From positions 13,694 through 25,643 of the forward strand of contig DNYS01000002.1 in assembly GCA_003506735.1 (NCBI GenBank): a stretch of 11,950 nt of DNA, in the 5' to 3' direction. The DNA is from Nitrospinota bacterium. Lineage in GTDB: Bacteria; UBA8248. The notes beneath the pieces are model-generated. The model had not been told where the DNA came from. It saw only the letters and a list, made by a program, of their open reading frames with translations, and did not search any database. Of this stretch, positions 1 through 5,637 are shown piece by piece. Within the stretch, counting starts at the first letter, position 1. Every line of letters begins with the position of its first letter. Position numbers and translations under genes: made by a program.

Positions 1-2
1 TG

Positions 3-332
3 AACTACGACGCTTTTGAATACTATATGTCCCGGCTAAGAATCGATCAAAAAACCTCAATTGAGTGGAGACACATTGGGAAAATGAGAGTGTTGGGAGC
101 GGGCCAATCGAAAGGGCTCCAGATAGCGGACGCCTATGGCGGAGCCGCCTTCAATGCTCTTAACCCTCCATCGGGATCGGCACCCGAACCCCGATACCTG
201 GAGATTATGAAGCCAGCAATTTATTCGCGGAATGGAAACTATACAAGTTATGGACTGAAGTTTTTCCCGCCGGCCATCAAACGGGAATTGGCATCTCAGT
301 CCGGATATGAATGGTTAGACGAATGGAAATAA
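3..332 (+). CDS. DUF3800-family protein, C-terminal part (gene begins before the window)
   Basis: The reading frame is open from the left edge of the window, so this is a 3' fragment of about 109 codons; the ATG at 27 is internal. The visible part has the C-terminal signature I associate with DUF3800 proteins, a predicted RNase H-like fold family of unknown role: an SKGLQIAD segment (an acidic residue after GLQIA), a small-residue helix, then EPRY, an IYSRNGNY stretch and YGLKFFP near the end. The family is common on accessory DNA and near mobile or defence genes, but no activity is established that I can cite. Its codon use is less GC-rich than that of the genes to its right, which suggests acquired DNA. 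It is followed within a few bases by the nested stem structure at 338-423. Family call moderately sure; function unknown. Confidence 0.65.
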   Translation, partial: NYDAFEYYMSRLRIDQKTSIEWRHIGKMRVLGAGQSKGLQIADAYGGAAFNALNPPSGSAPEPRYLEIMKPAIYSRNGNYTSYGLKFFPPAIKRELASQSGYEWLDEWK

Positions 333-337
333 AAAAC

Positions 338-423
338 GGGTGAGCGCCGGACCGTTGGTTCCCACCGACTAGCGGCTGCTGGATGTTTCACCAGCCAACG
401 GCAATCCGCGATCTACTCACCCA
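338..423. other. Nested inverted-repeat element, possible structured RNA or ssDNA fold
   Basis: Three perfect nested stems are visible. The outer 7-bp stem is GGGTGAG (338-344) with CTCACCC (416-422). A middle 7-bp stem is CCGTTGG (352-358) with CCAACGG (395-401), extended outward by CGGA/TCCG (348-351 with 405-408) across a CAA bulge. An inner 4-bp hairpin is CTGG (379-382) with CCAG (391-394), stacking directly on the middle stem. Position 423 is an A, so the outline imitates a tRNA acceptor end, but neither strand has a T-loop or a recognisable anticodon arm. No T-run follows, so it is not a standard intrinsic terminator. It starts six bases after the stop of the DUF3800 gene. Orientation and identity are unknown. 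Confidence 0.4.
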
Positions 424-568
424 CGCAAAATATACGGCCTCCCATTCGAACTTGTCAATGATTCAATACTGAAGACACAATTACGATTCGAATACTTCAT
501 TTTACTTCAATACTTTACTGGAATATGAGGGCCGATTATTTTCCGATTGCCTCGGAAGGGAGGACATA
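424..568. repeat. AT-rich intergenic stretch with degenerate TTC(G)AATACT repeats
   Basis: This part of the gene-free stretch 333-647 carries related short motifs: ATTCGAACTT (444-453), ATTCAATACT (461-470), ATTCGAATACTT (486-497, containing the palindrome ATTCGAAT) and CTTCAATACTTT (505-516). Spacing is roughly 17-25 bases. TTCAATACT occurs exactly at 462-470 and 506-514. Such spaced near-copies upstream of a gene could be binding sites for a regulator, or simply low-complexity AT-rich DNA. Nothing else recognisable lies here and no small gene with a good ribosome site is visible. Confidence 0.35.
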
Positions 569-640
569 TTGACAGGGAATTTCAAAAAAAAAGAAACCTG
601 CTAGACTCTCCTATGCTCAGACGAACGCACCCAAAAGGAG
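569..640 (+). promoter_or_regulatory. Upstream region of the RutB-like gene: TTGACA box and strong ribosome site
   Basis: A perfect -35-like TTGACA lies at 569-574. At the usual 17-base spacing there is no good -10, only a nine-A tract (584-592). TAGACT (602-607) and TATGCT (612-617) are too far downstream, so the promoter is incomplete or not of the sigma-70 consensus type. AAGGAG at 635-640, seven bases before the ATG at 648, is a convincing ribosome binding site and fixes the start. Confidence 0.4.
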
Positions 641-647
641 AGAGGTA

Positions 648-1334
648 ATGGCGACGCTCGCGGCACGGCCCAAGCCGGTGGAGATCGACCTGAAACGCAC
701 CGCGCTCATCGTGGTGGACATGCAAAACGCCTACGCCAAAAAGGGCGGGATGCTCGACCTCATCGGAGAGGGCATCGACGAGGAGCGGACCCGGCCGGTC
801 ATCGCGGCCCACGAGCGGCTACTCCCCGCGGCCCGCGCGGCGGGCGTGAAGGTTATTTATCTGCAATTCGGCTACCGCCCGGACCTGTCCGATGCGGGAG
901 GGGAGATGTCCCCGAACCGGGAAAGGCACGCGGCGGTCCGGAAGATCCGGAAGGGGGGCCCCGACCGGGACAAGTTCATCACCGTGGGCACCTGGGGCTG
1001 GCAGATCGTGGACGAGATCCGGCCCGAACCCGGGGACCTGGTCGTCCCCAAGGCGCGCTACAGCGGGTTCGCCGGGACGGCGTTCGAAAGCCTGCTGAAC
1101 GGGATGGACATCCGCTATTTGCTCTTCTCCGGGGTCGCCACCAACGTCTGCGTCGAGAGCACGGCGCGGGACGCCTACTTCGCCGAGTTCTGGCCCATCC
1201 TCATCGAGGACGCCATGAACCACGCCGGGCCCGATTTCACCCGCGACGCCACCCTGTGGTTCTTCGAGACCAAAGCCGGCTGGATCACCGACACCCCCAA
1301 GGTGATGGAGATGCTGGAGCGGAGCCAGGCCTAG
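648..1334 (+). CDS. RutB-like isochorismatase-family cysteine hydrolase
   Basis: A 228-residue amidohydrolase of the isochorismatase/cysteine hydrolase superfamily, presumably cytoplasmic. The triad is visible: D24 in VVDMQNAYA, K135 in VPKARYSGF and C168 in GVATNVCVEST, at almost the same positions as the D/K/C triad of ureidoacrylate amidohydrolase RutB. The N-terminus (MATLAARP, then ALIVVDMQNAY) and the segment after the cysteine (EDAMNHAGPDF) also match RutB as I remember it. RutB cleaves a carbamoylated amide in pyrimidine breakdown, releasing carbamate. No other rut gene is in the window, so the substrate may differ (N-carbamoylsarcosine-type or another ureido/amide compound). It is the only intact + strand gene here and ends 24 bases from the convergent pentapeptide gene. 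Superfamily certain; RutB-type substrate inferred. Confidence 0.9.
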   Translation: MATLAARPKPVEIDLKRTALIVVDMQNAYAKKGGMLDLIGEGIDEERTRPVIAAHERLLPAARAAGVKVIYLQFGYRPDLSDAGGEMSPNRERHAAVRKIRKGGPDRDKFITVGTWGWQIVDEIRPEPGDLVVPKARYSGFAGTAFESLLNGMDIRYLLFSGVATNVCVESTARDAYFAEFWPILIEDAMNHAGPDFTRDATLWFFETKAGWITDTPKVMEMLERSQA

Positions 1335-1358
1335 CCGAATTCATCCAGAGGCCAACGC

Positions 1359-2483
1359 TCACAGGCCCGTCGCCCGCTCCAGATCGGCGCCCTCGAGATC
1401 GGCCCCGGCCATGTCGGCGCCCTCCAGGCGCGCGCCCTGGAGGTTGGCTCTGGCCAGCCGGGCCCCCCGCAGGCTCGCCCCCTGTAGCTTGGCGGCGCGG
1501 AGCATGGCCCCTTCGAGATTCGTCTCATCCAGATTGGCTTCCCGGAGGTCGACTCCGAGCAGCCAGGCGCCGCCCAGGTCCGCTCCCGCCAGCTTTGCCC
1601 CGTGCAGGTCGGCCCCCTGGAATGCGGCCCGGGAGAGGTTCGCGTTCTTCAGGTTCACGCCGGCCAGCAGGGCGAGGCGGAAATTTGCTCCGGCCAGCTC
1701 CGCCCCCTCGAGGTTTCGCCCGCTCAGATCGGCCCGCCGGCCCTCCGCCGCCCCGCTTTCCACCCATTGACCGTGGGCCGAGAGGATTTTGGCCAGCTCA
1801 TCCGGTGAGAGTTCGCTCAAATCCGCTTCGGGGGCGTCGGGGTCTCTCACAGCCGAATCCAGCTGATCGGGCATGAGGCCGAGGGCTCCGGCGAGATCGG
1901 CCCCGGCGAGTTCGGCCCCTTCGAGATCGGCTCCGGCGAGATTGGCTTCGCCGAGGCGGGCGCCCTGGAGGTGGGCGCCGCGCAGGTCGGCCCGGCTCAG
2001 ATCGGCTCCGGTCAGATCCGCCCCCCGGAGATCGCTCAGGAAAAAAATCGCCCCCGGCGCGGCGGCGGACCGCAGATTGGCGCCCGAAAGATTCGACTGG
2101 AACAGGTCGGCCTCCCCGAGCTTTGCGCCGGCGAGGTCCGCTCCGCTGAGGTTGGCCCACTGGGCGTTGGCGTTCCGAAGGTCGGCGCCCACGAGATCGG
2201 CCCGCTCGAGCCGCGCCATGAAGAAGTTGGAGTAGCGGAGGGGCCAGCCCTGAAAATCAGCCCGCGCGCCCTTTTTTCCGCCCGAATCCAGCCATTCGGC
2301 ATGGTCCGCGATGCGCCGGGACAGCTCCGCCTCGGGAACTGCGCCAGCGGACGGGGGGGCCATGGGCAGGCCCGGAGGGGCGCCCCCGAACGGGCTCGGC
2401 GGGGGCTGCCCGCCAGGGGGGGCCTCGGGCGAGCGGCCCGCGGGCGGTTTTTCTGGAAACAACCATCTCAGGATACGGCGCAT
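1359..2483 (-). CDS. Two-module pentapeptide repeat protein
   Basis: A 374-residue protein dominated by A(D/N)LxG-type pentapeptide repeats, which fold as a right-handed quadrilateral beta helix. Residues 1-50 are a basic start (MRRILRWLF) and a Pro/Gly-rich linker. The rest is two similar modules. Each begins with a header of the form H..W..SG...G.RAD (H61/W64/S67 and H237/W240/S243) and continues with repeats (about 73-202 and 249-374), separated by an acidic, repeat-free spacer around 203-230. The frame stays open upstream to 2831 inside the alpha/beta hydrolase gene, but that extension is Arg/Pro-rich shadow sequence; the only sensible ATG is at 2483. The ribosome site is weak (a G-run about 12 bases upstream). 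The family includes DNA mimics protecting gyrase as well as many proteins of unknown role. It is last in a probable unit with the two genes to its right. Confidence 0.85.
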   Translation of the reverse strand: MRRILRWLFPEKPPAGRSPEAPPGGQPPPSPFGGAPPGLPMAPPSAGAVPEAELSRRIADHAEWLDSGGKKGARADFQGWPLRYSNFFMARLERADLVGADLRNANAQWANLSGADLAGAKLGEADLFQSNLSGANLRSAAAPGAIFFLSDLRGADLTGADLSRADLRGAHLQGARLGEANLAGADLEGAELAGADLAGALGLMPDQLDSAVRDPDAPEADLSELSPDELAKILSAHGQWVESGAAEGRRADLSGRNLEGAELAGANFRLALLAGVNLKNANLSRAAFQGADLHGAKLAGADLGGAWLLGVDLREANLDETNLEGAMLRAAKLQGASLRGARLARANLQGARLEGADMAGADLEGADLERATGL

Positions 2484-2539
2484 GGCCAGGCGATTCCCCC
2501 AGGGATGAAAAAGGAGCGGGCATTCAGGCGGCGGGCATT

Positions 2540-3346
2540 TTATCCCGATTTCGCCACCTTGCGCAGAAATTCGAGGCAAATCCGCGCGAATTCCCCGGGT
2601 CGCTCGATGAGGGCGACGTGGCCGGTCCCCTCGAGGATGACCTTTCGGGAGCCTTCGATGCGGGAGTGGATTTCCTCGGCATGGTGGGGGGCGACGATGA
2701 GATCGTGGCTGGAGGCGGTCACCAGGGTGGGCACCTCGATCCGGTGGAGGCGATCCAGGGTGTCCCCCTGAAGGGTGGCTTCGAGCTGGCCGATCCACCC
2801 TTCCCGGGGGCTCGCGTTTTCGGCCAGCCACCTGGCCTTGTCCTTCATCTCCCCGCCATGGGCGTCGTAGTATTCGTGCGAATAAAGCCCGAGCAGGCTG
2901 AACGCGGCGAGGGTTTCCATGTCCCCCCGCTCGGCGATTTGCTTCCGGGTCCGCTGAAAATCCCCGAGGCGGGCGCAGTTACGCGCCCAGGTGTGGTGAA
3001 GCCCGAGGCTGAGAACGCGCTCCGGATGGCGAAGGCAAAGCTCTTGAGAAATGTGGCCGCCCATCGAGTAGCCCATGACGTGGGCTTTTTCCACCCCCGC
3101 CGCGTCCAGCACCGCCGCCGCGTCGCCTGCCATGTCGGCGAGGCTGTATCCCGGCGGGGGGACCCCGCTTTTCCCGGCGCTGCGGTTGTCGAAAACGATG
3201 CAGCGGAACTCGCGCTTGAAGTAGGGAAACTGGTTCGCCCACAGGGTGTGATCGTGCCCGGTTCCGCTGACGAGAAGGAGGGGCGGGCCCTCGCCGAAAA
3301 TCTCGTACCAAATATCGACGTTCCCCGGCGCAGCCGTTACCGGCAT
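2540..3346 (-). CDS. Alpha/beta fold hydrolase
   Basis: A 268-residue alpha/beta hydrolase of the single-domain 3-oxoadipate enol-lactonase/haloperoxidase-like type. The catalytic set is complete: nucleophile S94 in GYSMGG, acid D215 in SSHDLIV, and H243 in GTGHVALIERP. The strand after the oxyanion loop (LLLVSGTGHDHTLW) and the DNRSAGKS turn are typical. There is no signal peptide, so it should be cytoplasmic. The start is supported by AAGAGGT a few bases before the ATG at 3346. It lies 52 bases downstream of the receiver-like gene and 56 bases upstream of the pentapeptide gene, all in one direction, so co-transcription is likely. Length and motifs match the family; the substrate (ester, lactone or similar) cannot be read from the sequence. 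Confidence 0.88.
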   Translation of the reverse strand: MPVTAAPGNVDIWYEIFGEGPPLLLVSGTGHDHTLWANQFPYFKREFRCIVFDNRSAGKSGVPPPGYSLADMAGDAAAVLDAAGVEKAHVMGYSMGGHISQELCLRHPERVLSLGLHHTWARNCARLGDFQRTRKQIAERGDMETLAAFSLLGLYSHEYYDAHGGEMKDKARWLAENASPREGWIGQLEATLQGDTLDRLHRIEVPTLVTASSHDLIVAPHHAEEIHSRIEGSRKVILEGTGHVALIERPGEFARICLEFLRKVAKSG

Positions 3347-3398
3347 GGTTACCTCTTGAATGGATTTCGCCTTCGAGGAGAAGAAAACCGGATACGCA

Positions 3399-3833
3399 CT
3401 ATTCCTGGCAGTAGACGACGGCGGTTGTTGATTTTTTCCGGGGGGCCACCTTCTTGCCCATGAGGAGATTGAACTTGTCCTCGAAATCCACCTGGGAGCA
3501 GGGAAGGACGATGAAATCGTCGGCGCCCGCCTGGTGGGCCTTGATGACGTCCTCCTGGGTGGGCGAGGACATCAACAAAAGCAATTTGATGTGGGGGCCG
3601 AACTCCTGGCGTATCTTGTCGATAGACTCGAAGGCATCGGGAAAATTCCCGTCGATCAGGAAAACGTCCCATTTCCGGGCGTGGGCCCGTATGTCGTCGA
3701 TGGCATCCTTGAGGCTCCGGTTCGTCCCCACCGTTTTGATGTTCGAGGCGCGGAGCAAATCGCGGATCAGGCGGAGCATGAACTCCTCTTCGGCCGCGTA
3801 GATCACGCTCGGGGCCTGGTCCTTTTCCGCCAT
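3399..3833 (-). CDS. Stand-alone CheY-like receiver domain, degenerate (lacks the conserved lysine)
   Basis: A 144-residue protein with the receiver fold of two-component response regulators and no output domain. The phosphoacceptor-like aspartate is D61 in WDVFLIDGNFPD, and the Ser/Thr switch position is S89/S90 in LLLLMSS. The loop before the last helix reads GADDFIVLPCS, so the invariant lysine of the usual KP motif is leucine (L110). The N-terminal acidic pocket, normally DD, reads AAEEE. It may therefore be a pseudo-receiver working by protein-protein contact, or one with altered phosphorylation. The C-terminus is basic (KKVAPRKK). The start at 3833 is preferred over 3872 because GAGGTGAGG lies five bases upstream of that ATG. 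It is probably the first gene of a unit with the alpha/beta hydrolase. No histidine kinase is in the window. Confidence 0.82.
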   Translation of the reverse strand: MAEKDQAPSVIYAAEEEFMLRLIRDLLRASNIKTVGTNRSLKDAIDDIRAHARKWDVFLIDGNFPDAFESIDKIRQEFGPHIKLLLLMSSPTQEDVIKAHQAGADDFIVLPCSQVDFEDKFNLLMGKKVAPRKKSTTAVVYCQE

Positions 3834-3870
3834 ATCGACCTCACCTCTTGGATGCGGTGCGCTTCGGGAC

Positions 3871-3900
3871 ATTCTATTTAAAATCGCAAGAAACGATCAA
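3871..3900 (-). promoter_or_regulatory. Candidate sigma-70-type promoter for the receiver-like gene
   Basis: On the minus strand TTGATC (3900-3895) is followed 18 bases later by TAGAAT (3876-3871, one mismatch to TATAAT). This sits in the locally AT-rich gap between the stop of the oxidoreductase gene and the receiver start and would give a leader of about 30 bases containing the ribosome site. It suggests that the receiver, hydrolase and pentapeptide genes form a unit separate from the genes to the right. Confidence 0.4.
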
Positions 3901-3911
3901 CCCGGCTCCGC

Positions 3912-4919
3912 CTATAAATCCCGAAGCACGGGCAGGATTTCCTCTCCGGCGAGAAGAAGGCGGTACGGTTTCTTGTCCACGTCCGGAATGGTTAAAAGAA
4001 TCCGCCGGACGCCCACCCGCACATAGGCTTCGAGCCGCTGGATGCAGGTCTCCGGCGTACCCGCGATCACCCCCGAATCGGGGACGACGGCGAAGCTCCG
4101 CCGTGCGGCCTCGGCCACGGCGGCGTCTTTTTCGGGAATGAGCATGAGCATGACCGATGGCCGGAATTTCTCCGGGTCCCGGCCCGCCTGGCGGCAGGTC
4201 TCGGCCAGTTCCGGAATTCGCTCGGCGAACCGCTCGGGCGGCCACCACCTGGAGTTGAACCCGTCGGCATGGCACGCCGCAGCCGCGAGGAGCTTGTCGC
4301 CCTCCCCTCCGACCCAGATGGGCGGCGAGGGTTTTTGAAGGGGAGGCGGATCGCAATAAGCGTTTTCGATCTGGAAGTGCTTGCCCCGGAACGAGGGCGC
4401 GGGCTCGGTCCACATCCGCCGGATGAGCTGGACGGCCTCGCTCATTTGTTCGACGCGGACCGAGGGTTCCGGGAACGGGTATCCGTAGGAGTTGTATTCG
4501 GGCTCCAGCCAGCCGGCCCCGATGCCGAATTCGAGCCGCCCGCCGCTGATCACGTCGAGCGTCGCCGCCATCCTCCCGAGAAGGGCCGGATTGCGGTAGC
4601 CGACGCAGTTCACCAGATGGCCGAGACGGATCGTCTTCGTGTCGCGCGAGAGGGCGGAGATAGCCACCCAGCTATCGAGCAGGGGAAGCGTCACCGGGCC
4701 CGCATCGCCGCCCGAAACGTCGGCGTCCGGATCGCCCTTGCCCGATATTTCCGCATAGGCCTTGGGATCGACCGAGAAAAAATGGTCGCACTGCCAGACC
4801 GAGTGGAAACCCAACCGCTCGGCCTCCAGGGCCGCCTCGCGCAATTTTTCGTAGCTGCCGATAAAAAGCCCCCTCACGGTGAGGGAGAGAATCAGGCCCA
4901 GTTCGACCGGCGGTGCCAT
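3912..4919 (-). CDS. Luciferase-like (LLM class) flavin/F420-dependent oxidoreductase
   Basis: A 335-residue TIM-barrel oxidoreductase of the bacterial luciferase-like superfamily. Visible hallmarks are an N-terminal LGLILSLTVRG strand, the LGFHSVWQCDHF segment (residues 36-47), LGHLVNCVGYRNPALLGRMAATLD (99-122), the strong SGGRLEFGIGAGW motif (125-137), and PPIWVGGEGDKLLAAAACHADGFN late in the barrel. These match enzymes that use F420 or reduced FMN; the sequence does not decide which. An insertion rich in Gly/Asp (about 58-75) precedes the third barrel element. The start at 4919 is fixed by AAGGAGAT a few bases upstream. The DinB-fold gene ends 40 bases upstream, so the two are probably co-transcribed. 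Substrate unknown; superfamily certain. Confidence 0.92.
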   Translation of the reverse strand: MAPPVELGLILSLTVRGLFIGSYEKLREAALEAERLGFHSVWQCDHFFSVDPKAYAEISGKGDPDADVSGGDAGPVTLPLLDSWVAISALSRDTKTIRLGHLVNCVGYRNPALLGRMAATLDVISGGRLEFGIGAGWLEPEYNSYGYPFPEPSVRVEQMSEAVQLIRRMWTEPAPSFRGKHFQIENAYCDPPPLQKPSPPIWVGGEGDKLLAAAACHADGFNSRWWPPERFAERIPELAETCRQAGRDPEKFRPSVMLMLIPEKDAAVAEAARRSFAVVPDSGVIAGTPETCIQRLEAYVRVGVRRILLTIPDVDKKPYRLLLAGEEILPVLRDL

Positions 4920-4959
4920 GGAAATCTCCTTATCGAAAATGAAATGAAAATTCGCCGCC

Positions 4960-5637
4960 CTAGATCATCCGCGGCTCATCCCCCGGCCCCCAGAAAAAGG
5001 GGTCCATCAAATACCCTTCCCGGGGGATTTGGACGGCGGGGGCGAGGCCCTGCGCCGCCTTCAGGCGCTGGATGGTCCGCAGGTGAACGAGCGCCTCCCA
5101 ATAGAGATGCCGAATCATCCCGGTCAGGGAAAATGTGAAAACGGTTTCGTCCTCGGCGCTCTGATCCAACCCGTCCAGGTGGAAGGTGGATGCATAGGCC
5201 CAAAACCGGAAGACGGGCAGATCGGTTTTTCCCATCATGAGGCCCTCCTTGAACGTCCGCTCGAGGGTGAGCGCGCTTCTCTCCTCCGGACTTTTTTCCC
5301 TGGCGACGCGCGCGGCGAGCATGAGAGCTTCCTCGAATTTGGGCAAGAGATCCTCAAGCCGCCAGAACTTTTCCTCATCGAGGCGGCGGTCGTAAACGCC
5401 CGCCTTGGAAAAATCCACCGAATTGGCGGGCGGCGCGCCGGGCCAAATGATTTTCCCCCAGGTCTTGGATACCCAGAAAAAATACACCAGCGCGACGTGG
5501 CTGATCTGGCGGCGGATGCTCCACCCGGACCATTCCTCGGCGGGATCGTCCCAGTCGAGCTGGGCGTCGGTGAGCCCTTCGATCTCGGTGCGGAACATCC
5601 CCAAGAGGGTCTCGAAATCCGGTTCGGTGTCTGCCAT
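4960..5637 (-). CDS. DinB-fold metal-binding family protein
   Basis: A 225-residue protein with DinB/YfiT-type four-helix features. After an N-terminal helix comes SGWSIRRQISHVALVYFF, with a candidate metal ligand H47. Late in the protein, MIRHLYWEALVHLRTIQRLK supplies H177 and H185, the spacing expected for the remaining histidines of this fold. The fold includes thiol-transferase-like and dehalogenase-like enzymes using low-molecular-weight thiols, but most members are uncharacterised. The long frame extends further upstream into gpmI, but the ATG at 5637 overlaps the gpmI stop by one base (TGATG), a classic coupled start, so the shorter protein is chosen. It probably shares a transcript with gpmI and the oxidoreductase downstream. 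Fold likely; function unknown. Confidence 0.82.
   Translation of the reverse strand: MADTEPDFETLLGMFRTEIEGLTDAQLDWDDPAEEWSGWSIRRQISHVALVYFFWVSKTWGKIIWPGAPPANSVDFSKAGVYDRRLDEEKFWRLEDLLPKFEEALMLAARVAREKSPEERSALTLERTFKEGLMMGKTDLPVFRFWAYASTFHLDGLDQSAEDETVFTFSLTGMIRHLYWEALVHLRTIQRLKAAQGLAPAVQIPREGYLMDPFFWGPGDEPRMI

Noticed and set aside
338..423. A tRNA gene (7-bp acceptor-like stem and discriminator-like A)
   Set aside because: Neither strand shows a TTCRA T-loop or a proper anticodon arm within the stems, and the inner stems are in the wrong positions.
338..423. An integron attC site or an intrinsic terminator
   Set aside because: The ends do not match the RYYYAAC/GTTRRRY core sites of attC, and no T-run follows the stem.
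1335..1358. A bidirectional terminator between the convergent hydrolase and pentapeptide genes
   Set aside because: The 24-base gap has no convincing stem with T-runs on either side.
1256..2771. + strand open frames opposite the pentapeptide gene, with regular repeats of their own
   Set aside because: Their periodicity is a reflection of the pentapeptide codon repeats on the minus strand.
2484..2831. A 116-residue N-terminal extension of the pentapeptide protein
   Set aside because: It lies wholly within or beside the alpha/beta hydrolase gene on the same strand and has the Arg/Pro-rich look of shadow frames in GC-rich DNA; ATG 2483 begins a sensible protein.
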